From: CAYPOY01 sp964412395
Lineage (GTDB): Bacteria > Chloroflexota > Anaerolineae > B4-G1
Length of the DNA stretch: 16,930 bases
Assembly: GCA_964412395.1 (NCBI GenBank)
Contig: CAYPOY010000090.1
Location: 1 to 16,930, forward strand
Reading direction: 5' to 3'
In this document: positions 5,839 through 15,967 of the stretch, piece by piece
Position numbering within the stretch: position 1 is the first letter of the stretch
How the letters are laid out: the number at the start of each line of letters is the position of its first letter
The notes under the pieces: model-generated
Database searches by the model: none
What the model saw: the letters and a program-made list of their open reading frames with translations, nothing else
What the model was told of the DNA's origin: nothing
Position numbers and translations under genes: made by a program

Positions 5839-7034
5839 ATCCGCTTCCCTGGTAACAGAAATATGAGAGGCAGGCCCAACAGCGGGATAACGGCGCTGGC
5901 GGTGAAGGCCAGGCGCAGGCCGAACAGGTCCCCCAGAGCCCCCAGCACCACCACGACCCCTGAGCGAAGGACGAAACTCAGAGACATGTAGATGCCGTTA
6001 GCCAGTGCCCGGTTCTCAGGGTAACTCTCCTGCACCAGGGCCATGACGACCGGGGTGACGGATAGCGCAGTGAAACCCAGCATCAACAGAAGGGGGAACT
6101 GGGCCCAGCCGTTGACCGCCAGAAAGACGAACATGAGAAGCGGCGTCGTCAGCATGGAGGCGAAAAGGATCAACCGGCGGCCCAGCCGGTCACTGATCGA
6201 ACCTCCCAACAGCGCACCCACCACACCGGCAGCTTCCAGTACCGAGAGAGAGGCACCGGCGAGCCAGAGGTCAGCGCCTTCCTCGCTCAGGAAGGTGGGC
6301 AGGTAGGTGGTCAGTGCTGAGACCATAAAAGCACGTGTCACGATGATGCCTGTCAGCGGAGCCAGGAGTGGCCCCATACCCCGCAGTGCCTGCCGCCATG
6401 GGAGTACCTGACCGGCGTCCGGAGGGCGCTCAGGCACACCTCTGAGCCGGACGTAAAGGAGGGCCGAGGCCAAAAGGCCCGCGACCATCAGCCAGGGTGT
6501 GCCCCTCAAGGTCAGCAGACGGATGGCGCTGACGATCACGATGGGTCCCAGCGTGCGGCCCAACTCACCGCCGACCATCCAAAACCCCATGCCCCGGCCC
6601 AGGCTTCGTCCCGATAGGTTCCCGGCTATCACCGGTCCCACAGCATGCAGGCTGGCTGAACTAAGGCCGACCACCACCAGAAACAGAGCCAGTGCACCAT
6701 AGCCCGATGCTACGCCCAACAAGCTCATCATCGCGGCAGTCACCGCAGGGGCCAGGATGAATAAAGTGCGCAGGCTGACGCGGTCGGCCAGGTGACCGAT
6801 GAAAGGCTGAAGCAGCGACGGCCCCTGCATGAAAACCGTCAGCAATCCGGCCTCGGTGTTGGAGAGGGACAAGTTAGCGATAAAGACCGGCAGGAGGGAC
6901 GGCAGAAAGGCAGTGTAGGTGTCGTGCATTGCGTGCCCGGCACTGACGGTGAGCACGTGGCCCATTTGGAATTGTTCGGCTTCTGCAGCCGGGGCCGCCG
7001 GCTGGCTCTCGACTATGGCGCTCGTAGTTGGCAT
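5832..7034 (-). CDS. MFS exporter, fosmidomycin-resistance (Fsr) type
   Basis: A 400-residue membrane protein. ATG 7032-7034 is preferred because GGAGGT lies 4 bp upstream; longer starts would extend through the promoter. After a short Ala/Pro-rich N-terminus, SAGHAMHDTYTAFLPSLLP is the signature of the Fsr subgroup. About twelve hydrophobic segments follow, with MFS loop motifs GHLADRVSLR (after helix 2) and SISDRLGRRL (after helix 8). Expected role: proton-driven export of a drug or metabolite across the inner membrane; the substrate is not predictable. It is monocistronic, with its own promoter at 7072-7100, and converges on the GH57 gene with a short overlap of open frames. The frame is intact. 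Confidence 0.88.
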   Translation of the reverse strand: MPTTSAIVESQPAAPAAEAEQFQMGHVLTVSAGHAMHDTYTAFLPSLLPVFIANLSLSNTEAGLLTVFMQGPSLLQPFIGHLADRVSLRTLFILAPAVTAAMMSLLGVASGYGALALFLVVVGLSSASLHAVGPVIAGNLSGRSLGRGMGFWMVGGELGRTLGPIVIVSAIRLLTLRGTPWLMVAGLLASALLYVRLRGVPERPPDAGQVLPWRQALRGMGPLLAPLTGIIVTRAFMVSALTTYLPTFLSEEGADLWLAGASLSVLEAAGVVGALLGGSISDRLGRRLILFASMLTTPLLMFVFLAVNGWAQFPLLLMLGFTALSVTPVVMALVQESYPENRALANGIYMSLSFVLRSGVVVVLGALGDLFGLRLAFTASAVIPLLGLPLIFLLPGKRIH

Positions 7035-7071
7035 ATTGACCTCCGCGGTGTAGCTACCTCGTCCGCCTGCT

Positions 7072-7100
7072 ATGATAGCACACCCTCCAGGACAGGTCAA
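7072..7100 (-). promoter_or_regulatory. sigma70-type promoter of the MFS gene
   Basis: On the minus strand: TTGACC (7095-7100), a spacer of exactly 17 bp, TATCAT (7072-7077). This gives a 5' leader of about 30 bases with GGAGGT just before the ATG. No operator is evident. Confidence 0.65.
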
Positions 7101-7211
7101 AACGGGCTGGGCGGGGTGGATGGCGTATGCGCGGTGGCCGGGCCGCGGGCGATGGGCGCCCGCCTTGCCCGCCACCGGCGATTGAGCGACGCGTTCAAGG
7201 CAGTGATCACC

Positions 7212-7276
7212 GCGTAAAGGGCTCGGTCGGGAGACCTTCGCCCATCAGCCTGGGGAGACCTTCGCCCATCAGCCTG
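7212..7276 (+). repeat. 41-bp repeat (left copy) with 24-bp unit in tandem
   Basis: 7212-7252 is repeated exactly, in inverted orientation, at 11846-11886. Inside it, the 24-bp unit that starts GGGAGACCTTCGCC is present twice in perfect tandem (7229-7252, 7253-7276). The right copy has one unit and then the same AGT. The stretch 7101-7211 is GC-rich and contains no gene that I can support. Confidence 0.9.
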
Positions 7277-7282
7277 AGTGGT

Positions 7283-7402
7283 TACCCCGCCACCGACGGG
7301 GTGGATCGTACAATGCTGGGACACGTCAAGGAGGCGGGGGTCATCGTGGCTGGTGGCCTGCATCCGGACGTCAAGGCCCGGTACTTCCACGTCGGTCACT
7401 AG
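7283..7402 (+). pseudogene. fragment of a serine/alanine-glyoxylate-type aminotransferase
   Basis: This 39-codon open stretch reads YPATDGVDRTMLGHV and then KEAGVIVAGGLHPDVKARYF, ending HVGH and TAG (7400-7402). It matches the C-terminal region of class V aminotransferases of the serine/alanine-glyoxylate group, where YP.GVD, AGGL.P and YFR.GHMG are conserved. More than 300 N-terminal residues and the last 30 or so are missing, so it cannot be a working PLP enzyme. It starts right next to the 41-bp repeat, so it looks like the debris of a gene cut by a rearrangement. No full-length copy is in the window. Confidence 0.7.
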
Positions 7403-7415
7403 TCCGATTCACCTA

Positions 7416-10400
7416 TCAATCCGGCCCGTGGCCGGGGTTGACCGTCAACTGGTCCAGGTCGCGCACGGTGCAAAAGGGTACGTAGCCTTTGGCCTGCGAT
7501 TTGGCGTAGGCGTCGTCCACGTGCGCCGGCGTCGTGGCATAGTCCACCGTCAGCACCAGTTTACAGGCGTTTTTGAACAGGTCGAGATATCCTTCCAGTT
7601 CGGCGGTGACCGCCGGCGGAGTCATCACGTCGTCGTCATCGTAGCCATAGTAGATGTCCTCCTGGCCGATGCCGTCCACGCTGCTCAGGTAGCCCGATAC
7701 CTCCTCTGCCAGTTCGGGCGCGTTTTGCGGGAAGACGTAGAAATCGGGGTCGCGGGCACGGGCGTGGGCACGGATAGCAGCCACAAAATCTGCCATTTCC
7801 TGGGCAGCCGTGGCGCGGCCCTGGTCGGCGTAGTACTCGTAGGCATCAATGATGTCCAGGTACGCGCCGTCGAACCCGGCGTCCAGCAGCCGATCGGTGT
7901 AACTGAAGACGATGGTCTGCCAGGCCGGATCCCAGTAGTGGACCTTGTAGTTGCCGGGCCAGTCGGGATTCTCGGTGTCCAGCCAGGTGGGGTCCCCCGG
8001 CGTCCAATCGCTCTGCCAGTAGAACCGGTAGTCCTCAGCCTCGCCGATGCTCATATAGGCCAACACGATCTTTTCGCCGCCCGGGCTGTGCTGGAGGGTG
8101 GCGATTTGCGCGGCAGTGAAGGCGGTCTCGTCGTCCCCCTCGGCCGAATAGTCCATCACGACCATGTCGTAGGCGGTATTGCCGATATTGGTCAGGTTGA
8201 GGTTCTGAAGTTGGTACAAGAAGTCGTTCACCTCCGCCAGCGTGGTCGAAGTACAGCCGGTGTGAGGCGTCGTCGTCAACTGCGAAAGGGCGCGCCGGGT
8301 CACGTAGGGCACGTACCCCTTGCTACAGGAGTTGGCATAAGCCGTGTCCGCGTAGGTCAGCGCGTATTCGCAGTCGAAGACGGGCAAGTTCCCGGCGAGG
8401 TATTGATCGAGATAACGAATGACCCCGGCCGGCTCTTCGGCAGGAGACTGGTCATACCCCAGGGGATCATCCCAGTCAACGTCGGCGTTCCCGTCGTACC
8501 ACACGGCTTCCTGCGCAATGGCGTCAATCGTGCCGGTCAGATCAGAGTGTCCATCGATCAAAGAGGCCGCGTTCTGCTGGATGATGATAAAGTCGGGGTT
8601 CCGGGCGGTGGCGTAATCCCGCATCTCCTGGATGAAGGCGATCATCTCGCCGGCCGGATCCTCGCCCGCCGCCTGCGCCGCCGTGATGACATCCGAGCAC
8701 TCAAACCCCTCCACCCAATCGAGGTAGATGCCATCGAAGCCATCTTTGATGACCTCGTCAATGACGCTGGTATAGTCTCTATCGGGGTGGCTGCCCGTGT
8801 TCTCACCGTAGATAACGATGTCCTTCCAGTCTTCGTCCCAGTAGGCGACGGGATAGTTGCCGGACCAGCCGTCGGGGTCGCAGGCGAGGATATAGTCCGG
8901 CCAAGTAGCCGGAGGGTCGCCTACACAGTCCCATTCCTTCGGCGACCAGGTCCAGTACCAGCGCCAATCCTCGGCCTCGCCGATGTCCACATAGGCGACG
9001 AGCAGCTTGCGGTGCACCTCGTCGCTGGCCAGGCTGTTTTTCAGTCGAGCGACCATCCCCTGAGTGTCAAAGTTCTTGTCGTCCGACGACCAGTCGGTGC
9101 GGGTCGGCTCCAGCACCAGCACATCGTAGTGGGAGGCGACCAGAGCGTCCACCGCGCCTGCTTGGCTGAGACCCTGGATCTGGTAGGCCCAGCAGGTGAC
9201 GTCCTCCAACCCCATCGGTTCGGCCACCGTGCCGCTACCGTTCAACACTATCGGGAGATGGATCGTCGCTACGGGTGTGAACGTCAGGACAGATGATGGG
9301 CGTATCGTATTGCGTCCCCAGTGTTCGACGATGACGTCCATCAAGTCGCTCGACTCGACGTCGGTGTGGTTGCTGGGGTCGGGGCCGTGGCGGAAGTTGA
9401 AGGCATCTATCTCCTCCTGGATGGGGGGCCACGCACTCTCCCACAGCCATAGCGCGTGGTTGATCCCTCGCTGCTCCAGCAGGTCCATCTGGTCATCCAT
9501 AAAGGTATGCGCCCCCGGCTCCCAGCGCATCAGGCCAAATTCGTTCACCGCCACCGGTACATTGTGCGTGGCGGTGAAGGTGTCAATCGTCGAGAGCAGA
9601 TCGTCCAACCAGGCCCGATTCACCTGGTCGTCGTTTCCATCCTCGTCCGCGTCAAACGTCCCCGGATACGAGTTTGTGAGAGGAGGTTCCTGGTGGGTAT
9701 AGACGAACGGCTCGTATTGATGCACCGTGTAGACTGTGCGCGGGTCGCCGGTGGTCTGAAGGTAGGGCAGCCAGTTGATGGCGCTGTAGCCCATCCCGCC
9801 GATGAGGATCGGGGTGTCGGGGTCTACCTGGCGGATGGCGGTGACGATGCGGGGGTAGAGTTGGTTCCAGTCGTACAATTCGCCACCGTAGGTATCGGAG
9901 AACACTTCCGGGTCCCAGACTTCCAGTGGATCACCCACGGGGAAACTGCCCACCTCGTTGGAATTCGGCTCGCACATCAGGTCATAGCCGACGACCACCG
10001 GGTTATCTTTGTAACGTTGGGCAGTGTAACGCCACATCTCTACCCAGGCGTCCTGAGCCGTCTGATCTGCCCAGACCCGATTGTTGTAATAACCTGGATC
10101 GAACCAACCTTCACCGGGATCGGACACGTTATCCTCGCCCCAGAAAGCCCAGAACTCGCTGCGGCCCGGCCCGGTGCGCAAGGTGATCACGGCAAACATA
10201 TCGGCTTTAGCAATCACGCTCAGCAGATTGTCCAGGTTATTCTGGATGCCCAGGGCCACAGTGTAGGGGGCGGTCTCGGTGAACAGACCGGGGTGAGAGA
10301 TGTTGACGTAGTTAGCCCCCATCGCGGCCAGCGCGTCAAAGTCCGCCTGGGTGTAGGGTGGGCCGACAGGGCCGGGTCCCATAAACTCGGTACCATCCAG

Positions 10401-10667
10401 TTCGGGGTAGACGCGGCGCTGGTAGATATTTGCGCCGCGTAGTTTGGTGCCACCCGTCCACAGCGCCCACTTGTCAATGGCAGTGGTCGTGACGAGAGGC
10501 TGTGGCGGAGCCTGCTCTGAGCCCGCTGAAGGGGTGGTGCGCATTGCCGGTTCGGTGGCAGTGGACGGCTGAGTTGCAGATGTGGACTCACCATCTGCGT
10601 CGGGCGAGCCGGGGCCACAGGTCAGGAGTAGCCCGGCCAGGATAATCGGTGTCAAACAGGCTATCAC
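7416..10667 (-). CDS. secreted lipoprotein, GH5 - GH114 - GH114
   Basis: A very large exported enzyme. Counting from GTG 10665-10667: hydrophobic leader with LLTC (Cys17) and a Thr/Ser/Pro-rich linker; GH5-type cellulase fold at about 60-440, with acid/base Glu233 (DLMCEPN) and nucleophile Glu376 (VNEFGLM); linker IHLPIVLNG near 468; then two GH114/TM1410-like modules at about 487-800 and 807-1080. Each repeats the landmarks YvdIGEAEDwR.YW, GFDGiYLD (likely catalytic Asp), QNA and KGYVPf. GH114 enzymes are endo-alpha-1,4-polygalactosaminidases; related domains occur in Pel exopolysaccharide hydrolases. The true start may be ATA 10686-10688, as explained in the ribosome-site entry. It lies directly downstream of the TolB-like gene and is probably cotranscribed. 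Domain calls are from motif recognition; the substrate is inferred. Confidence 0.85.
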   Translation of the reverse strand: MIACLTPIILAGLLLTCGPGSPDADGESTSATQPSTATEPAMRTTPSAGSEQAPPQPLVTTTAIDKWALWTGGTKLRGANIYQRRVYPELDGTEFMGPGPVGPPYTQADFDALAAMGANYVNISHPGLFTETAPYTVALGIQNNLDNLLSVIAKADMFAVITLRTGPGRSEFWAFWGEDNVSDPGEGWFDPGYYNNRVWADQTAQDAWVEMWRYTAQRYKDNPVVVGYDLMCEPNSNEVGSFPVGDPLEVWDPEVFSDTYGGELYDWNQLYPRIVTAIRQVDPDTPILIGGMGYSAINWLPYLQTTGDPRTVYTVHQYEPFVYTHQEPPLTNSYPGTFDADEDGNDDQVNRAWLDDLLSTIDTFTATHNVPVAVNEFGLMRWEPGAHTFMDDQMDLLEQRGINHALWLWESAWPPIQEEIDAFNFRHGPDPSNHTDVESSDLMDVIVEHWGRNTIRPSSVLTFTPVATIHLPIVLNGSGTVAEPMGLEDVTCWAYQIQGLSQAGAVDALVASHYDVLVLEPTRTDWSSDDKNFDTQGMVARLKNSLASDEVHRKLLVAYVDIGEAEDWRWYWTWSPKEWDCVGDPPATWPDYILACDPDGWSGNYPVAYWDEDWKDIVIYGENTGSHPDRDYTSVIDEVIKDGFDGIYLDWVEGFECSDVITAAQAAGEDPAGEMIAFIQEMRDYATARNPDFIIIQQNAASLIDGHSDLTGTIDAIAQEAVWYDGNADVDWDDPLGYDQSPAEEPAGVIRYLDQYLAGNLPVFDCEYALTYADTAYANSCSKGYVPYVTRRALSQLTTTPHTGCTSTTLAEVNDFLYQLQNLNLTNIGNTAYDMVVMDYSAEGDDETAFTAAQIATLQHSPGGEKIVLAYMSIGEAEDYRFYWQSDWTPGDPTWLDTENPDWPGNYKVHYWDPAWQTIVFSYTDRLLDAGFDGAYLDIIDAYEYYADQGRATAAQEMADFVAAIRAHARARDPDFYVFPQNAPELAEEVSGYLSSVDGIGQEDIYYGYDDDDVMTPPAVTAELEGYLDLFKNACKLVLTVDYATTPAHVDDAYAKSQAKGYVPFCTVRDLDQLTVNPGHGPD

Positions 10668-10677
10668 GCACAGATGT

Positions 10678-11817
10678 TTACGATTTATCTTTCATCTCCT
10701 TTCCTTTTGCGTAAAGTTGTCCACTGCCGGCAGATTGGACGACGAGGCAGTAGAGCCGCTGACGATGAGCGGTAGGTAGGTAGGTAAAGGACGGTACTGC
10801 GATACGCCAAAGACTGGCCGGCATCTCCTCCCCTTCTTGAGCCGGATGCGATTCAAAGGCGATCCATTTGCCATCGGGTGACCAGGAAGGCGCGCCATCT
10901 TCACGCGTGTCGTCGCGGGTCACGTGGATGGGTGTGCCGCCCTCGGCCGGAATGACAAAGAGATTCGGCACGGGCAACTCTACGTAATCGGACGAATATA
11001 CAATCTTGCGGCCATCGGGTGACCAACTGGCGTCCGTGTCACAGGACGGGGCGGTTGTCACTGACCAGACGTCACTGCCGTCGGGCGCGATGGTGTAGAT
11101 GTCCCATTGGCCGTCGGGAAGCGTCCGCCGTTGGAACAGGATCTGGTCACCAGCCGGGGACCAGTTGGGTTGGCGGTCATCGTAAGTGCCATCGGTCAGT
11201 TGAGTCAGGCTGGTGCCGTTGCTGCGCACCTTCCAGATTTGGCCCACGCGCCCGTCCTCGCTGGCGCCGGTCTGGCTGGCCTCGAAGACGATCCACTGCC
11301 CGTCGGGCGACCAGGAAGGTTCGATGTACCAGGTTGTGTCGGTGTGGGTGATGATGCGACTGAAATCAGTGCCGTCGGGGGCGATGCGCCACAGGTCGCC
11401 GGCCTCCTGCCGGTCGGAGGCGAAGACGATGCGATCACTGACCCCATTCCAGGCCGCGCCGGGCAGGTTGACGTTATCCTGATCCTCCTCCGGCGTCAGG
11501 CGGGTGACGGCGCTGCTGCTCAGGTCCAGCAGGAAGAGGCCTGCTGGGCCGTCGTTGTAGCCCTCGTCGAAACGAGTAAAGACCAGCCGCGTCCCGTCTG
11601 GGGAGAAGGCGGGATTCTGGTCGCTGGCACCGTTCGGGGGCGTGGTCAGACGGGTCGCGCCGTCGGGACGGGTCTCGGCGGAGTTTAGAACACGGATTGG
11701 CAGGATTGTCGGATCAGGCGAGTCGTCATTCAATGGGGAGCAGCCCCCCAGGGCGAGCAGGCCGATGGTGATCAGAGCTAATATTACAGTCGGGGTGATG
11801 AGCACCTTTTTAGTCAT
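10678..11817 (-). CDS. TolB-like beta-propeller lipoprotein
   Basis: A 379-residue protein from ATG 11815-11817 (a GTG at 11841 lies inside a repeat and is less likely). The signal peptide ends LLALGGC, lipobox Cys26. The body is a row of PD40/WD40-like blades, each with SPDG: SPDGTRLVF, SPDGQWIVF, SPAGDQILF, SPDGRKIVY, SPDGKWIAF. Such propellers bind proteins or glycans outside the membrane and are not enzymes by themselves. The last 35 or so residues do not look native: removing one unit of the (GGTA)4 tract at 10771-10786 would change the end to FTYLPLIVSGSTASS, a typical tail in this cluster, with a stop at 10692-10694, just before the next gene. As written, the frame ends at 10678 and overlaps the start region of the GH5-GH114 gene. 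Confidence 0.82.
   Translation of the reverse strand: MTKKVLITPTVILALITIGLLALGGCSPLNDDSPDPTILPIRVLNSAETRPDGATRLTTPPNGASDQNPAFSPDGTRLVFTRFDEGYNDGPAGLFLLDLSSSAVTRLTPEEDQDNVNLPGAAWNGVSDRIVFASDRQEAGDLWRIAPDGTDFSRIITHTDTTWYIEPSWSPDGQWIVFEASQTGASEDGRVGQIWKVRSNGTSLTQLTDGTYDDRQPNWSPAGDQILFQRRTLPDGQWDIYTIAPDGSDVWSVTTAPSCDTDASWSPDGRKIVYSSDYVELPVPNLFVIPAEGGTPIHVTRDDTREDGAPSWSPDGKWIAFESHPAQEGEEMPASLWRIAVPSFTYLPTAHRQRLYCLVVQSAGSGQLYAKGKEMKDKS
10686..10700 (-). promoter_or_regulatory. ribosome site pointing to an ATA start for the GH5-GH114 gene
   Basis: On the minus strand, AGGAG (10696-10700) lies 7 bp before ATA (10686-10688). From there the frame reads (I)NRKHLCVIACLTPIILAG, which aligns without gaps with the leader MNRNRVHLIVYWMPMLLIG at 12311, and both place the lipobox Cys at residue 24. 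GTG 10665-10667 is 21 bp further in and lacks such a site. The ancestral ATG has probably become ATA, so translation may be weak or may start at GTG. Confidence 0.6.
10771..10786. repeat. (GGTA)4 tetranucleotide tract within the TolB-like gene
   Basis: Four perfect GGTA units (TACC on the coding strand) near the 3' end of the TolB-like gene. One unit more or less switches the C-terminus between two frames. Tetranucleotide tracts are prone to slippage, so this may be a variable site or a recent mutation. Confidence 0.8.
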
Positions 11818-11845
11818 TGTGAACTGCTCTTTTTGTGTCACTACT

Positions 11846-11930
11846 CAGGCTGATGGGCGAAGGTCTCCCGACCGAGCCCTTTACGCCTCGGTCAGAGACC
11901 TTCGGCGAACGTCAGAGACCTTCGGCGAAC
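11846..11930 (-). repeat. 41-bp repeat (right, inverted copy) plus 20-bp tandem repeat
   Basis: 11846-11886 is the exact reverse complement of 7212-7252. Next to it a 20-bp unit beginning GTCAGAGACCTTCGG is repeated perfectly (11891-11910, 11911-11930); it shares GAGACCTTCG with the 24-bp unit of the left copy. This block separates the TolB-like gene from the truncated lipoprotein gene and supplies the latter's stop codon. Confidence 0.9.
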
Positions 11931-12311
11931 GAGGACGAGGCCGTTGGCGTAGGCCGCGGCTGCCGCGCCTGTGTCCTGCGGCCCGGCGGGACGCACCACA
12001 TCGGCGGGGTCGGTGGTATCGCCAAGCAGCACGCGATATGTGACCAGGATTTGCTGGTCGCTTTCGGCCAAGATCTCCGCCCCGGTGGCCGTCTGGTTCC
12101 AGGCACTGCCAGGAGCGAACAGCGGAGTGGGGAGCGTGAAGGTGCGTGTCAGCGCCTGGTTGATGAAGGTCACGGCGGCCGCGGAAGCCAGTGGAGTAGC
12201 AGGTGAAGTTTCGTCATCCGCATCGGGCGGGCCGGTGCCACAGGTCAGGAGCAGCCCAATCAGGAGCATCGGCATCCAATAAACGATCAAGTGCACGCGG
12301 TTACGATTCAT
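11892..12311 (-). pseudogene. 3'-truncated lipoprotein gene
   Basis: ATG 12309-12311 follows GAGGTG by 5 bp. The leader MNRNRVHLIVYWMPMLLIG is followed by LLLTC (Cys24) and then TGPPDADDE, nearly the same as the leader of the GH5-GH114 gene. The mature part includes LPTPLFAPGSAWNQ and SDQQILVTYRVLLGDTTD, which resembles the beginning of a secreted domain of larger Chloroflexota-type proteins; it has a faint similarity to FPADNIWSTPVD in the protein encoded at 12885-15872. The last ten residues (RRSLTFAEGL) come from the 20-bp tandem repeat, and the stop at 11892-11894 is inside it. The product of 139 residues is therefore probably a stump of a longer protein. Its original function is unknown. 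Confidence 0.55.
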
Positions 12312-12367
12312 TTTTCACCTCGTTTTTCATCTCGTCTCATATCATCTTACTTCTTGTTCAGGCCAAC

Positions 12368-12396
12368 TTGACACTCCGCCCTTGATTCGGTACAAT
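12368..12396 (+). promoter_or_regulatory. sigma70-type promoter of the nucleotidyltransferase gene
   Basis: A consensus TTGACA (12368-12373), 17 bp, TACAAT (12391-12396), about 60 bp before ATG 12456. It is the best -35 box in the window. The intergenic space also serves the divergent lipoprotein gene at 12311, for which no clear promoter was found. Confidence 0.7.
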
Positions 12397-12884
12397 CCTG
12401 GTAACGTCTCGGTTTTGTGAGTGGCGTGACGCACGTTCCGCGGGAGGAGAGGATAATGACGACTATGATCACCTGGCCCGACCTGCGCCCTGTGCTGCGA
12501 GACATCCCCTGGACCGTCGTCGGCGGTGTGGCCACCCGGGCCTACATGCCGGAGCGAGGCACGCAGGACCTGGACATCCTGGTGCGCCACGATGATGGCG
12601 ACGAGGTACTGGAGCGGTTGGAAGCGGCCGGCTACAAGTTCATCACCCCTCTGGTCGTGCCTGGCTTTTTGGTCCGTTCGCCGGAGGGCGTCGAGGTGGA
12701 CGTCGTTCTGGGCGACTATCCCTGGCTGGAGGAGGCGCTGGATCATCTCTGCCAGGACCCGGCCGGCCTTCCAGTGTTGGACCTGCCGTACCTGGTGATT
12801 ATGAAACTGGAAGTCTCCCGCGTGCAGGACACGGCCGACTCACGTTCTCACATTTCACTCCCCGCTATCTTCCGCATCATCACC

Positions 12885-15872
<2,988 letters not shown>

Positions 15873-15874
15873 CT

Positions 15875-15940
15875 CTACCTCCCAAAGGCCAGGGGCATCC
15901 CGGTCAGGATAACCGGCATCAAATAGACTGTTTTCCGGCG
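15875..15940 (-). pseudogene. decayed third copy of the lipoprotein leader
   Basis: Reading the minus strand in the frame that ends at TAG 15875-15877 gives RRKTVYLMPVILTGMPLA followed by FGR. This lines up with the leaders at 12311 and 10688 (NR.. then a hydrophobic run with MP/TP and IL.G.LL.). The lipobox Cys has been lost and no start is visible. It lies directly before the 995-residue gene, which has its own separate leader. Confidence 0.4.
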
Positions 15941-15965
15941 CAATTCGCCATTCGCAATTTGCAAC
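15941..15965. repeat. short AATTCGC/CGCAATT-rich repeat
   Basis: Interleaved CAATTCGCC, ATTCGCAATTT and GCAAC words in the 95-bp gap between two minus-strand genes. It is of the same general type as the GCGAATC run at 1213-1243. Confidence 0.4.
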
Positions 15966-15967
15966 TC

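Noticed and set aside
7212..7276. Possible CRISPR-like array from the 24-bp tandem unit
   Set aside because: Only two units, directly adjacent with no spacers, and no cas genes nearby.
7278..9296. Long plus-strand open frame (672 codons)
   Set aside because: It is opposite the GH5-GH114-GH114 gene, has no recognisable domain, and reflects GC-rich codon use on the other strand.
9456..10442. Plus-strand open frame of 328 codons
   Set aside because: Shadow of the GH5 module on the minus strand; no family motif.
11891..11930. 20-bp tandem repeat considered as iterons of an origin
   Set aside because: Only two copies, with no replication gene or AT-rich stretch next to them.
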